Part shown: positions 25,515 to 34,763 of the stretch, piece by piece
Layout: each line of letters opens with the position of its first letter
Numbering within the stretch: position 1 is the first letter of the stretch
Assembly (NCBI RefSeq): GCF_021033825.1
Contig: NZ_JAIFXZ010000003.1
Span: forward strand, 268,257-332,256
DNA length: 64,000 nucleotides
Direction: 5' to 3'
Origin: Dietzia aurantiaca
GTDB lineage: Bacteria; Actinomycetota; Actinomycetes; Mycobacteriales; Mycobacteriaceae
Notes under the pieces: generated by a model
The model's input: the letters and a program-made list of their open reading frames with translations, nothing else
What the model was told of the DNA's origin: nothing
The model's database searches: none
Position numbers and translations under genes: made by a program

Positions 25515-27100
25515 CCTCGACACTCACCGGCACCCGCCCGCTGCTGCGGGTGGCACTGCGCCTGGACGTCCGCAACATCGCACCCTGGGTCGTGCTCATC
25601 TCCGCGCTGTCCGCGACCTCCGTCCTCGCCTACACCTGGATCTTCCCGACCGCCGCCGAACGACAGGAGCTCGCCGCGACCCTCGGCGCCAATCCCGCGC
25701 TGGCGCTGGTCTTCGGCCCGGCGCGCGACCTGATGACAGCCGACGGGTTCAATGCGTGGCGCGCCGGGCAGCTCGGCGCACTCCTCGCCGGCATCATGGC
25801 GATCCTGACGGTCGTACGGAACAGTCGCGAGCACGAGGACTCCGGCCAGGCGGAACTGATCGCCTCCGGTGTCACCGGTCGCCACTCACGTCTCATGGTC
25901 GCCGTGCTCCTGGCCGTGGCGGCGTCGGTTGCGGTCGGGGTGGTGTGTTTCCTGCTCACCATCGCCTGTGGGGGCGGCGCGGTCGCCACCCTGACGCTGG
26001 CCGCCACCTTCTCCGCATCAGGTCTGATCTTCGGTGCCGTAGCGGCTGTCACGGCGCAGCTGGGATCGGATGCCCGCACCTCGAGCAGCCTGGCGATCGC
26101 GACCCTGGCGGTCTGCTTCGCGCTGCGCGGTTACCTCGACGCCGGCGACGCCCCGGCGTGGACGGTCTGGCTGACCCCTCTCGGGTGGTTGGAGCGCACC
26201 GACCCCGGTGGTGCGAACAACGGGTGGCCGCTGCTCGCCGCGCTGGCACTGTACGGCGCCCTGGTGACAGCGGCGTTCGCCCTGCAGAGCCGCCGGGACT
26301 TCGGCCAGGGTCTGGTCCCCCCGCGGCCCGGCCCGGAGACCGGCGGTGTCGTCACCTCGGTGTGGGGCCTGGCCGTGCGCCTCCACCGCGCCATGATCGT
26401 GTCCTGGCTGATCGGGCTGGCAGCACTCGGCGCCCTGGTCGGCAGTCTCACCGGGTCCCTCGGGACGCTCTTCACCGCGAACCCGGAGATGGCGAGGGTG
26501 ATCGTCTCGGGAGGTTCGGGCGCGACCGACCTGACCATGGCGTTCGTGGCGACCATTCTGCAGATCGTCGCGATCGTCGCGAGCATCATGGGCGTGCAGG
26601 TCGTCATGCGTATCCACGCCGACGAGGTCGCACTACGCACGGAACCGTTGTACGCGACCGCGATTCGCCGGTGGGTCTATCTGGCGTCCAATGTCGTGGT
26701 GGCGCTGCTCGGAACCGCGATCGGGATGACCCTGGCCGGACTCGCGCTCGGCCTGGTCGCGGCACGCTCCACCGACCTCTCCGTGGCGACGGTCCTCGGG
26801 CAGGCGGTGGCAACCACACCGGGGGTCTGGGTGCTCGTCGCGCTCGCGGTCGCGGCCGTCGGGGCGGCGCCGCGGATCCGACTCGTCGGTTGGTTGGGGT
26901 TGGTCGCGACGTTCGCGCTCACCCTGCTCGGCCCGACCTTCAGGCTGCCCGACTGGGCACTCGACGTCAGCCCGCTCCGTCACGTCCCGACGGTCGACGC
27001 AGCGGCCCCGCACTGGAGCGGGCTCGGCTGGCTCCTGCTGGTCGCCGCCGCCCTGCTCGTCGTCGGGTTCGCGGGCTACCGCCGCCGCGATATCGGCTGA
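25511..27100 (+). CDS. Large ABC exporter permease (tetronasin-resistance type)
   Basis: Membrane protein of 529 residues with about twelve hydrophobic helices in two similar halves, the pattern of the TnrB3-like polyketide antibiotic exporters of actinobacteria. Both halves carry an early helix then a cytoplasmic loop with a Glu/Asp-rich segment (NSREHEDSGQAELIASGVTG; HADEVALRTEPLYAT). With the ATPase it should form a complete exporter of a hydrophobic compound, unknown here. It converges on cobM, 48 bases away. Confidence 0.83.
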   Translation: MTSTLTGTRPLLRVALRLDVRNIAPWVVLISALSATSVLAYTWIFPTAAERQELAATLGANPALALVFGPARDLMTADGFNAWRAGQLGALLAGIMAILTVVRNSREHEDSGQAELIASGVTGRHSRLMVAVLLAVAASVAVGVVCFLLTIACGGGAVATLTLAATFSASGLIFGAVAAVTAQLGSDARTSSSLAIATLAVCFALRGYLDAGDAPAWTVWLTPLGWLERTDPGGANNGWPLLAALALYGALVTAAFALQSRRDFGQGLVPPRPGPETGGVVTSVWGLAVRLHRAMIVSWLIGLAALGALVGSLTGSLGTLFTANPEMARVIVSGGSGATDLTMAFVATILQIVAIVASIMGVQVVMRIHADEVALRTEPLYATAIRRWVYLASNVVVALLGTAIGMTLAGLALGLVAARSTDLSVATVLGQAVATTPGVWVLVALAVAAVGAAPRIRLVGWLGLVATFALTLLGPTFRLPDWALDVSPLRHVPTVDAAAPHWSGLGWLLLVAAALLVVGFAGYRRRDIG

Positions 27101-27148
27101 GATCGGGTGACCTCGCGCCCTGCGCGGGCCGGTGGCCTCCCGCCCTAT

Positions 27149-27916
27149 CTACCGCCCGGCTCGCCGCCGCTTCGACTCCCGCTCCGGGTGGGAGGAATAG
27201 AGCCACGACTCGGCCGAGCCGGGCCGGTCCAGCGCGCGGCCGACCAGGATGACCGCGGCCTGTCGTAGTCCCGCCGCCTCGACGGAGTCGGCGATGTCGG
27301 CGAGCGTGCCCCGTAGTTCCACGCGGTGCGGGCGGCTGGCATTGGCGACCACGGCGACCGGGCAGTCCGCGCCGTGGGTGGGGATCAACCGCTCGGCGAG
27401 CTCGCGGGTCCGCGTGATGGCCAGGTGCAGCACCAACGTAGCCCCGGTGGCGGCGAAGTTCTCCAACGCCTCGGCCGACGGCATCGCCGTGGAGCGGGCC
27501 TGTACCCGGGTGAGCACCACCGACTGCACCACCTCCGGCACGGTGAGCTCCACGCCCAGCTCGGCGGCGGCCGCCGCGTAGGCGGGCACGCCCGGCACCA
27601 CGTCCCACGGCACCCCGGCGGCGTCGAGGCGGCGGGTCTGCTCGGCCAGCGCCGAGTACAGCGACGGATCGCCCGAGCACAGCCGCACCACGTCCAGCCC
27701 CTCGGCGTGAGCGCCGGCGATCTCGGCGATGATTCCATCCAGGTCCAGGTGTCGGGTGTCGACCAGGCGGACATCGGGCCGGCAGTGATCGAGAACGCCC
27801 TCATCGAGGTAGGTGCCGGCGTAGAGGCAGACGTCGGCCGCCCGAAGCGCCGCGGCCGCACGCAGCGTGAGCAGGTCGGCGGCGCCGGGGCCGGCGCCCA
27901 CGAAATGAACGGTCAC
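27149..27916 (-). CDS. cobM: Precorrin-4 C11-methyltransferase
   Basis: Methylates C-11 of precorrin-4 with S-adenosylmethionine in aerobic cobalamin synthesis. A 255-residue tetrapyrrole methylase with the N-terminal GAGPGAADLLTLRAA loop, CSGDPSLYSALAEQ and PGVPAYAAAAAELG. The GTG start overlaps the cobL stop (GTGA); a far longer open frame upstream is a shadow of cobL. Confidence 0.92.
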   Translation of the reverse strand: MTVHFVGAGPGAADLLTLRAAAALRAADVCLYAGTYLDEGVLDHCRPDVRLVDTRHLDLDGIIAEIAGAHAEGLDVVRLCSGDPSLYSALAEQTRRLDAAGVPWDVVPGVPAYAAAAAELGVELTVPEVVQSVVLTRVQARSTAMPSAEALENFAATGATLVLHLAITRTRELAERLIPTHGADCPVAVVANASRPHRVELRGTLADIADSVEAAGLRQAAVILVGRALDRPGSAESWLYSSHPERESKRRRAGR

Positions 27917-29199
27917 GGGGTCTCCTCTACAGACGTCGATAAAGGTTTGACGGCGGCCCACTGCACCACCGCGCGCGCGGGCGCCCAGCCGGTGAACCCG
28001 CCGATCGCGTCGGCGTGTTCCACGTGGAACCTGGTCAGTTCTCCGCCGAGTTCGGCGCGGGCGTCCACCAGCACGCGCTCGGTCTCGACGGTGACCGCGT
28101 GTGCGACCAGCCGACCGCCCGGCCGGAGCGCATCCCAGCACAGGTCGACCAGTCCCGGAGCAGTGCCACCACCGCCGATGAACACGGCGTCCGGGCGGGG
28201 ATACCCCTCCAGCGCCTCGGGTGCACGACCCCGGACGACCTCGAGCGCGGGCACCCCGAGGCGGGCGGCGTTGCGACTGATCCGCTCGGCGCGGGCGGGG
28301 TTCGCCTCGACCGCGATCGTCCGGCAACTCGGGTGGGCCCGCATCCACTCGATCCCCACCGAGCCGGCACCGGCCCCCACGTCCCAGAGCAACTCCCCGT
28401 ACCCCGGGGCCAGCCGGGACAGGGCCGAGGCCCTCAGGTCGCGGCGCGTGAGCTGGCCGTCGGATTCAAAGGCGTCATCGGGAAGCCCGGGCACCATGCC
28501 CAGACGTCGCGCCGGGTGAGGGGCCACGCTGTCGGCGTTGTCGTCGTCGTCGGGATGCCCGTCGTCCAGCCCCGCGTCGACCGCGCACTCCACCGCCAGC
28601 ACGTGCAGGATCGGGGCCTCGTCGCCCGGCGCCCACTCGCTCGCGCGACTGCGCTCGCTCGCCTCCGTGGGGGCGCCCAGGTCGGCCAGCACGGTCATCG
28701 CACTCGCGCCGAAGCCGGCGGCGGTGAGCGTCGCGGCGACCTCGGCGGGCGTGTGGCGGTCAGCGGAGAGGATCAGGATCCGACGCCCGGGGAACAGTTC
28801 GCGGGCGACCGTGCGATGGTCCCGGAGCACCGCCACGGACTCGGCCGACCAGCCCAACCGCGCGCGGGCCAGCGCCACCGACGAGACGGCCGGAAGCACC
28901 GTCACCGCGTCGCGGCCGAGTGCTGTGATGAGCGTCGTGCCGATCCCCGCGAACAGCGGATCCCCCGAGGCCAGAGCCACTATCCGGCGGTCGCGGTGGC
29001 GCTCGAGGAGCGTGGGCAGATCAGGCAGAAGCGGCCGCGGCCAGGGCTCCCGCACCGCCGCCACCTCGCCCGGGATCATCGCCAGATGACGCTCCCCGCC
29101 GAGCAGCACATCGGCGCCACGGACGGCGCGACGGCGGGCCTCGTCGAGGCCGTCCCAGCCGTCGCCGCCGATGCCCACCACGACCACCTGTGCGTTCAT
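27913..29199 (-). CDS. cobL: Precorrin-6Y C5,15-methyltransferase (decarboxylating)
   Basis: Two-domain enzyme of 428 residues. The N-terminal half is a CbiE-type tetrapyrrole methylase (VVVVGIGGDGWDGL, ALASGDPLFAGIG); the C-terminal half from about residue 240 is a CbiT-type methyltransferase with the SAM motif LLWDVGAGAGSVGIEWMR. It methylates C-5 and C-15 and removes the acetate carboxyl. The ATG at 29199 begins the conserved domain; 21 codons upstream lack signals. An Asp-rich linker lies between the domains. Confidence 0.92.
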   Translation of the reverse strand: MNAQVVVVGIGGDGWDGLDEARRRAVRGADVLLGGERHLAMIPGEVAAVREPWPRPLLPDLPTLLERHRDRRIVALASGDPLFAGIGTTLITALGRDAVTVLPAVSSVALARARLGWSAESVAVLRDHRTVARELFPGRRILILSADRHTPAEVAATLTAAGFGASAMTVLADLGAPTEASERSRASEWAPGDEAPILHVLAVECAVDAGLDDGHPDDDDNADSVAPHPARRLGMVPGLPDDAFESDGQLTRRDLRASALSRLAPGYGELLWDVGAGAGSVGIEWMRAHPSCRTIAVEANPARAERISRNAARLGVPALEVVRGRAPEALEGYPRPDAVFIGGGGTAPGLVDLCWDALRPGGRLVAHAVTVETERVLVDARAELGGELTRFHVEHADAIGGFTGWAPARAVVQWAAVKPLSTSVEETP

Positions 29200-29290
29200 G
29201 AGCCGGAAGACTACAGCCGAGGCCGCGAGCCGCGCTGTCCGAGATGGTGGGTAGCCTGGCATGCAGATAACTCAAACAACCCCACAGCAC

Positions 29291-29450
29291 GAGGTGCCCC
29301 ACGACCCGCCCAGGCGGTGCGGAGGGGAGAATCAGGGAAGCCGGTGAGAATCCGGCACAGGGCCCGCTACGGTGACCCGCGCCTCTCGGACGTCCGCGCC
29401 CAGCGCACACGTCCGAGATGAGCCGGGAAGTCCGGAGACCGGCCTCGCGC
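29291..29450 (+). ncRNA. Cobalamin riboswitch for chlID-cobO-cobB
   Basis: The plus strand carries the classic B12-box series: AGGGAAGCCGGTGAGAATCC (from 29334), CCGCTACGGTGA, a peripheral stem CTCGGACGT/ACGTCCGAG, and GCCGGGAAGTCCGGAGACCGG near 29421-29442. It ends about 40 bases before the chelatase ATG, which has a GGGAG site. It is the second such element in the window. B12 repression of the three genes is expected. Confidence 0.9.
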
Positions 29451-29484
29451 TGACCGCCACTGGCAGACGAGAGCGGGAGCCCCC

Positions 29485-31686
29485 ATGCCACAGCACTACC
29501 CTTTCAGCGCCGTCGTCGGATCCGATGACATGGCGCTCGCCCTCATCCTCACCGCGGTGTCGCCGGCGGTGGGTGGTGTCCTCATCCGCGGCGAGAAGGG
29601 CACTGCCAAGTCCACGATGGTGCGCGCGCTCACCGGCGTCCTACCGCCCATCGACGTGGTGGCCGGGGACCGCTTCTCCTCCGCGCCCACCGACCGCGGC
29701 ACCGAGACCCCCGACGGCCGAATCCCCGCCGACGCCCCCGTCGAGCAGCGTGCCGTCCGCCTGGTCGAGCTACCGATCGGCGTGTCCGAGGACCGCATCA
29801 CCGGCTCTCTACATCTGGAGAGTGCACTCAGCGACGGCGTCACCGTCTTCGAGCCCGGCCTGCTCGCGCGCGCCCACCGCGGCCTGCTGTACGTGGACGA
29901 GGTCAACCTCCTGCACGACCACGTGGTGGACCTGCTCCTCGACGCCGCGGCGATGGGTCGGGTGACCGTCGAGCGCGACGGCGTCTCGGTGGACCACGCC
30001 GCGCGGTTCGTGCTGATCGGCACCATGAACCCCGAGGAGGGCGAGCTCCGGCCCCAGTTACTGGACCGATTCGGCCTCACCGTGGAGGTGGCCGCCCCGC
30101 GCGACCCCGAACTCCGGGCCGAGGTGGTGCGCCGCCGCATCGCATTCGAGTCCGACCCGGCCGGGTTCGCCTCGAGCTTCGCCGCCGACGAGGCCGCGCT
30201 GGCCGAGCGGATCGTCGCCGCGCGCGAGATGGTCGCCCGCGTGCCGATGTCGCCGTGGGCACTGGCCACCATCGCGCGGGTCTGCGCCGGGTTCGACGTG
30301 GACGGCATGCGCGCCGACATCGTCACCGCCCGCACCGCCGCCGCGCACGCCGCCTGGCAGGGCCGGGCGCGGATCACGCGCGAGGACATCCGCGTCGCCG
30401 CGCGCATGGCGCTACCCCACCGCCGGCGGCGCGCCCCGTTCGATGCGCCGGGCCTCGACGAGGACCTGTTGGAGAGGTTGTTGGGCGACGACGACGAGCC
30501 CGACCCCGAGCCCGACGGGGATCCGGACACCGAGTCCACGGATCACGCCGAGACCTCGGACGGGCGGCCCGGCACCGACGGGGCTCCCGAGGCGGACGCA
30601 CCCCGGGATGCGGACACGGCCGATGCAGCCGCACCGAGCGCCGCCGACGGCAACCGCATCGACCCCGGCACAGACACCCACCCGGACACAGAACCCGACA
30701 CCGACCGCGGCACCGAGGAGTCCGACACCGGCGCCGCAGACCCGCAGCGCCCCGACACCGAGCAGGGCCCCCACACCGCCGAGGAGGGCGACCCGGGTGA
30801 CTCCCCGGCCGGGGCGCCCGGCGGCGTCCCGCCCGGCACCGTGGCCTCCGCCGCGGACCCGTACCGCACCCGGCTGCTGTCCGTCGCGGGCACCGGCCAC
30901 GGCGCCGCCGGCCGCCGGTCGCGCGCGCTCACCAGCTCGGGTCGTCGGATCGGATCGGGCGACTTCACCGGCTCGGACCTGCACCTTCCCGCCACCATCC
31001 GCGCCGCCGCCAGGTGGCAGGCGGGCCGCGGCCGCACCGGGGGCCGGCAGGGCGGCCGGCTGCTGCTGGCCCCCGAGGACCTGCGCTCGGCCGTGCGCGA
31101 GGGCCGCGAGTCCAACCTCGTGCTCTTCTGCGTGGACGCCTCCGGGTCCATGGCCGCCCGGACCCGGATGGAGCAGGTCAAGACCGCCATCCTCTCGCTG
31201 CTGCTGGACGCCTATCGCCGCCGCGATACCGTAGGCCTGGTGACTTTCCGCGGGTCCGGCGCGCAGGTCGCCCTGCCGCCCACCTCCTCGGTGGACATCG
31301 CCGCGACGCGCCTGGCGGAGCTCCCCGGGGGCGGCCGCACCCCACTGGCGGAGGGACTGCTCGCCACCGCCGAGGTGCTGCGGATCGAGAAGGTTCGCGA
31401 TCCGCGGCGGCGGCCGCTCGTCGTCGTCGTCACCGATGGCCGCGCCACCCACGGCCCGGACGCCCTCGCACGGTCCCGCGCCGCGGCGACCGGGCTGGCG
31501 TCGCTCGGCACTACATCCGTTGTGGTGGACTGCGAGACCGGCCGGTTCCGCATGGGACTGGCCGCCGAACTCGCCGCACAATTGGGCGCCGAGCACGTGC
31601 CCCTGGGCGAGGTCACCGCCGAGGGGCTCACCGACACCGTCCGCGCCCGCACCCACTCACGCTCTCCCCGAAACGAGGTGGCCTGA
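29485..31686 (+). CDS. Fused ChlI-ChlD chelatase subunit (AAA+ and VWA)
   Basis: Protein of 733 residues. The N-terminal AAA+ motor has Walker A GEKGTAKST and Walker B GLLYVDEVNLL; the centre (about 335-440) is an acidic, Pro/Thr-rich linker; the C-terminal VWA domain has the MIDAS motif FCVDASGSMAARTRM and a late TPL Thr. It joins the I and D subunits of Mg/Co chelatases in one chain, as in mycobacteria beside cobO and cobB. It probably powers cobalt insertion with CobN, which is not in the window. It follows the riboswitch and overlaps cobO by one base (TGATG). Confidence 0.88.
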   Translation: MPQHYPFSAVVGSDDMALALILTAVSPAVGGVLIRGEKGTAKSTMVRALTGVLPPIDVVAGDRFSSAPTDRGTETPDGRIPADAPVEQRAVRLVELPIGVSEDRITGSLHLESALSDGVTVFEPGLLARAHRGLLYVDEVNLLHDHVVDLLLDAAAMGRVTVERDGVSVDHAARFVLIGTMNPEEGELRPQLLDRFGLTVEVAAPRDPELRAEVVRRRIAFESDPAGFASSFAADEAALAERIVAAREMVARVPMSPWALATIARVCAGFDVDGMRADIVTARTAAAHAAWQGRARITREDIRVAARMALPHRRRRAPFDAPGLDEDLLERLLGDDDEPDPEPDGDPDTESTDHAETSDGRPGTDGAPEADAPRDADTADAAAPSAADGNRIDPGTDTHPDTEPDTDRGTEESDTGAADPQRPDTEQGPHTAEEGDPGDSPAGAPGGVPPGTVASAADPYRTRLLSVAGTGHGAAGRRSRALTSSGRRIGSGDFTGSDLHLPATIRAAARWQAGRGRTGGRQGGRLLLAPEDLRSAVREGRESNLVLFCVDASGSMAARTRMEQVKTAILSLLLDAYRRRDTVGLVTFRGSGAQVALPPTSSVDIAATRLAELPGGGRTPLAEGLLATAEVLRIEKVRDPRRRPLVVVVTDGRATHGPDALARSRAAATGLASLGTTSVVVDCETGRFRMGLAAELAAQLGAEHVPLGEVTAEGLTDTVRARTHSRSPRNEVA

Positions 31687-32300
31687 TGCCCAAGGGACAG
31701 CCCACGACCGTGCCCGATGACGGGCTCAGCACCCGCCAGCGCCGCAACCGGCCGCTGATCATGGTCCACACCGGGCCCGGCAAGGGGAAGTCCACGGCCG
31801 CGTTCGGCCTGGCCATGCGCGCGTGGAACCAGGGTTGGGACATCGGCGTGTTCCAGTTCGTGAAGTCCGCCAAGTGGAAGATCGGCGAGCAGAACGTCAT
31901 GGAACGGCTCGGCAGGCTGCATGCCGAGACCGGCGAGGGCGGGCCCGTCGAGTGGCACAAGATGGGGTCGGGCTGGTCGTGGTCGCGCAAGGACGGAACC
32001 GAGGAGGACCACGCCGCCGATGCCGCCGAGGGCTGGGCCGAGATCAAGCGCCGCCTTGCCGCCGAGCAGCACGATCTGTATCTGCTCGACGAGTTCACCT
32101 ATCCCATCAAGTGGGGTTGGGTGGATGCGGCGGACGTGGCCGAGACCCTCGCGGCCCGGCCCGGGCGGCAGCACGTGGTGATCACCGGCCGCGACGCCGA
32201 TCCGAAGCTGATCGAGGTGGCCGACCTGGTCACCGAGATGGGCAAGGTCAAGCACCCGATGGATGCGGGGCAGAAGGGGCAGCGGGGCATTGAGTGGTGA
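31686..32300 (+). CDS. cobO: Corrinoid adenosyltransferase
   Basis: Transfers the adenosyl group of ATP to the cobalt of corrinoids. A CobO/BtuR/CobA protein of 204 residues with the P-loop GPGKGKSTAAFG, then FQFVKSAKWKIGEQN and DEFTYPIKWGWVD. The ATG shares its first base with the chelatase stop, so the two are coupled. An open frame reaching much further upstream is a shadow of the chelatase. Confidence 0.94.
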   Translation: MPKGQPTTVPDDGLSTRQRRNRPLIMVHTGPGKGKSTAAFGLAMRAWNQGWDIGVFQFVKSAKWKIGEQNVMERLGRLHAETGEGGPVEWHKMGSGWSWSRKDGTEEDHAADAAEGWAEIKRRLAAEQHDLYLLDEFTYPIKWGWVDAADVAETLAARPGRQHVVITGRDADPKLIEVADLVTEMGKVKHPMDAGQKGQRGIEW

Positions 32301-32363
32301 GCCGGGCCGGCGCGGCCACCGCGACAGCGGCCACCGCGGCCCCGGCGCGCACGGTGGCGCGCG

Positions 32364-33896
32364 GTGAGCGCTGACCTGCCCCGATTCGTGGTGGCGGCGC
32401 CCGCGTCGGGGCACGGCAAGACCACCGTCGCCACGGGGCTGATGCTCGCGCTGCGGCGCGCAGGCCTGCGGGTCTCGGGACACAAGGTGGGCCCCGACTA
32501 CATCGACCCCGGCTACCACGCCCTCGCCACCGGGCGGCCCGGCCGCAATCTCGACCCGCACCTCGTCGGCGAGGACCGGATCGTGCCGCTGCTCCGCCAC
32601 GGGGCGTCGGCCGCTGGCGGGGCCGCGGCCGGCGTCGATGCGAGCTCCGGGGCTCCCGCGGGCGCGGGCCCGGCCGAGGTCGCGGTGATCGAGGGGGTGA
32701 TGGGCCTCTACGACGGCCACATCGGCGGCGACGGGTTCGCCTCCACCGCGCACGTCGCCGCGCTGACCGGCAGCCCGGTGATCCTCGTGGTGGACATCTC
32801 GCACGCCTCTCGCAGCATCGCGGCCGTGGTGCTGGGCATGGCGACGTACGAGCCGGGGATCCGGATCGCGGGGGTCGTGCTCAACAAAGCCGGCTCCGAG
32901 CGGCACTCCGACGAGGTCCGCCGCGCGCTGGCGCCCCTGGGCATCCCGGTGCTGGGCGTTCTGCACCGCGACGACAACGTCACCGCCCCCTCCCGCCACC
33001 TCGGACTGGTGCCCGCCGCCGAGCGCCCCGAGGCCGCGCGGTCGCTCGACCACCTGGCCGAGCGGGTGGCGGCATCGCTCGACCTGGAGGCCGTCATGCG
33101 CATCGCGCGGAGCGCCCCGCCGCTGGCCGGGGCGCCGTGGGACGCGGCCGAGGCGCTGGCGGGGGTCGGTGGCGCCGGGGCCGACGTACTGGCGGGGGGC
33201 GGTGGCGGCGGGGTCGACGACAACGACGACGACACGGCCCGCCCTCGCATCGCCGTGGCCGGTGGCCGGGCGTTCACCTTCCGCTACGCAGAGACGGTCG
33301 AATTACTGGAGGCGGCCGGCTGCTCGGTTGCGGCGTTCGACCCGCTGGCCGACGAGGCGCTGCCCGAGGGGACCGCAGGGATCTACCTGGGGGGCGGGTT
33401 CCCGGAGGTGCATGCCTCCGAACTCAGTGCGAACGGGCCGATGTTGTCCTCGCTGGGCGCGGCGATCGCGGCCGGCACGCCGACGGTCGCCGAGTGCGCC
33501 GGGCTGCTGTATCTCTGTCGCACCGTCGACGGCTCGCCCATGGTCGGGGCCGTGCCCGCGGATGCCGCGATGGCTCCCCGGCTCACGCTGGCGTACCGCC
33601 GGTCGACCGCGCCCGCCGACAGCGTGCTGGCCGCAGCGGGCACCGAGGTCACTGGCCACGAGTTCCACCGCACCGCGGTCGCCCCTTCTGCGGGGGTCCC
33701 GTCTGCCGAAGGTGTCCGCGAGATGGCTCCGGCATGGACGAGCAGCGCCGGGCCGGAGGGGTTCGCGGGTGCGTCGCTACATGCGTCCTACCTGCACACG
33801 CACTGGGCGGGCCACCCGGCACTCGCACGCCGCTTCGCCGACCACGCGCACCGCTTCGCCACCCACCCGCGGTTGCAAGACATGCACTCGCAGTAG
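32364..33896 (+). CDS. cobB: Hydrogenobyrinic/cobyrinic acid a,c-diamide synthase
   Basis: ATP- and glutamine-dependent amidation of the a and c carboxyls. A 510-residue protein with an N-terminal P-loop (SGHGKTTVATGLMLALRRAG), GPDYIDPGYH, and a glutaminase-like C-terminal domain with LGGGFPE, the nucleophile in AECAGLLYLC and GHEFHRT. A Gly/Asp-rich insert lies near residues 270-290. The start is a GTG; 63 bases separate it from cobO and hold a 24-codon frame I do not credit. Confidence 0.93.
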   Translation: MSADLPRFVVAAPASGHGKTTVATGLMLALRRAGLRVSGHKVGPDYIDPGYHALATGRPGRNLDPHLVGEDRIVPLLRHGASAAGGAAAGVDASSGAPAGAGPAEVAVIEGVMGLYDGHIGGDGFASTAHVAALTGSPVILVVDISHASRSIAAVVLGMATYEPGIRIAGVVLNKAGSERHSDEVRRALAPLGIPVLGVLHRDDNVTAPSRHLGLVPAAERPEAARSLDHLAERVAASLDLEAVMRIARSAPPLAGAPWDAAEALAGVGGAGADVLAGGGGGGVDDNDDDTARPRIAVAGGRAFTFRYAETVELLEAAGCSVAAFDPLADEALPEGTAGIYLGGGFPEVHASELSANGPMLSSLGAAIAAGTPTVAECAGLLYLCRTVDGSPMVGAVPADAAMAPRLTLAYRRSTAPADSVLAAAGTEVTGHEFHRTAVAPSAGVPSAEGVREMAPAWTSSAGPEGFAGASLHASYLHTHWAGHPALARRFADHAHRFATHPRLQDMHSQ

Positions 33897-33920
33897 CACG
33901 ACCTCAGTGGCGAAACTCGG

Positions 33921-34763
33921 CTAAATCTCGCGAGAGATGTCTTGCCAAGGGGTGGTCATGTCTTGCAACCGAGGGTGGGTGGCCCAGTCGGCGGCGTCGG
34001 CGGGGGCGTCCACCACCCGCACTCCGGGCGGCGGACCGGGCCTGCGGACCACGACCACCGGGATGCCGGCGTCCGACGCGACCGCCATCTTCGGCCAGGT
34101 CAACGCCCCGCCGGAATCCTTGGTGACCAGCACGTCGATGCCGTGCCGGTCGATCAGCTCGCGCTCGCCGTCCTCGGTGTACGGACCCCGCGCGCGCAGA
34201 ACGAGCCACTGCTCGGGCAGCGGATGATCCGGCGGATCCACCACGCGCACGACCGTCGGCACGTCGGCCAACGGCCCGATGAAACGATCCAGCGACTGCC
34301 GACCCACCGTCAATAGTGGGCGCATTCCCAGGCGGGCGGCGGTGTCGGCGGCGGCGTCGTGGCTGTCGACCCAGTGCCAGCTCTCCGCGCCCGGTGCCTG
34401 CGACCAGCCCGGACGCTCCAGCCGCAGCAGCGGGACCCCGGCCGCGACGCATGCAGCGGCGGCGTTTCCGGAGATGACCCGCGCGAACGGGTGGGTGGCG
34501 TCGATGACCGCGCGCACGCCCGCCTCCCGCAGGTACACCGCGAGCCCGTCGACCCCGCCGAAGCCCCCGACACGCACCTCCCCCACCGGTAGCCGCGGCT
34601 TCGAGACCCGCCCGGCCAGCGACGACACCACCGGAATCCCACGGTCGACGAGTAGCGCAGCAAGCGCACGGGCCTCTCCCGTCCCGCCGAGGATGAGCAC
34701 AGCCCCGCCCGCATCGGCATCACCGGCCGTGCCGGATCCGGCTGCCGCGGAGGGGCCGCTCAT
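33921..34763 (-). CDS. cobK: Precorrin-6A reductase
   Basis: NADPH-dependent reduction of precorrin-6A. 280 residues with the N-terminal LILGGTGEARALA nucleotide loop, VIDATHPFA near residue 95 and LVTKDSGGALTWPK near 235. The ATG overlaps the cobQ stop (ATGA), so cobQ-cobK form an operon convergent with cobB. A longer open frame over cobQ is a shadow. Confidence 0.93.
   Translation of the reverse strand: MSGPSAAAGSGTAGDADAGGAVLILGGTGEARALAALLVDRGIPVVSSLAGRVSKPRLPVGEVRVGGFGGVDGLAVYLREAGVRAVIDATHPFARVISGNAAAACVAAGVPLLRLERPGWSQAPGAESWHWVDSHDAAADTAARLGMRPLLTVGRQSLDRFIGPLADVPTVVRVVDPPDHPLPEQWLVLRARGPYTEDGERELIDRHGIDVLVTKDSGGALTWPKMAVASDAGIPVVVVRRPGPPPGVRVVDAPADAADWATHPRLQDMTTPWQDISREI

Noticed and set aside
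32301..32363. 24-codon frame between cobO and cobB
   Set aside because: Ala/Thr-rich low-complexity peptide without a ribosome site, ending at the cobB start; probably spacer.
31212..33053. 613-codon minus-strand frame
   Set aside because: Antisense shadow of chlID, cobO and cobB, which are unambiguous.
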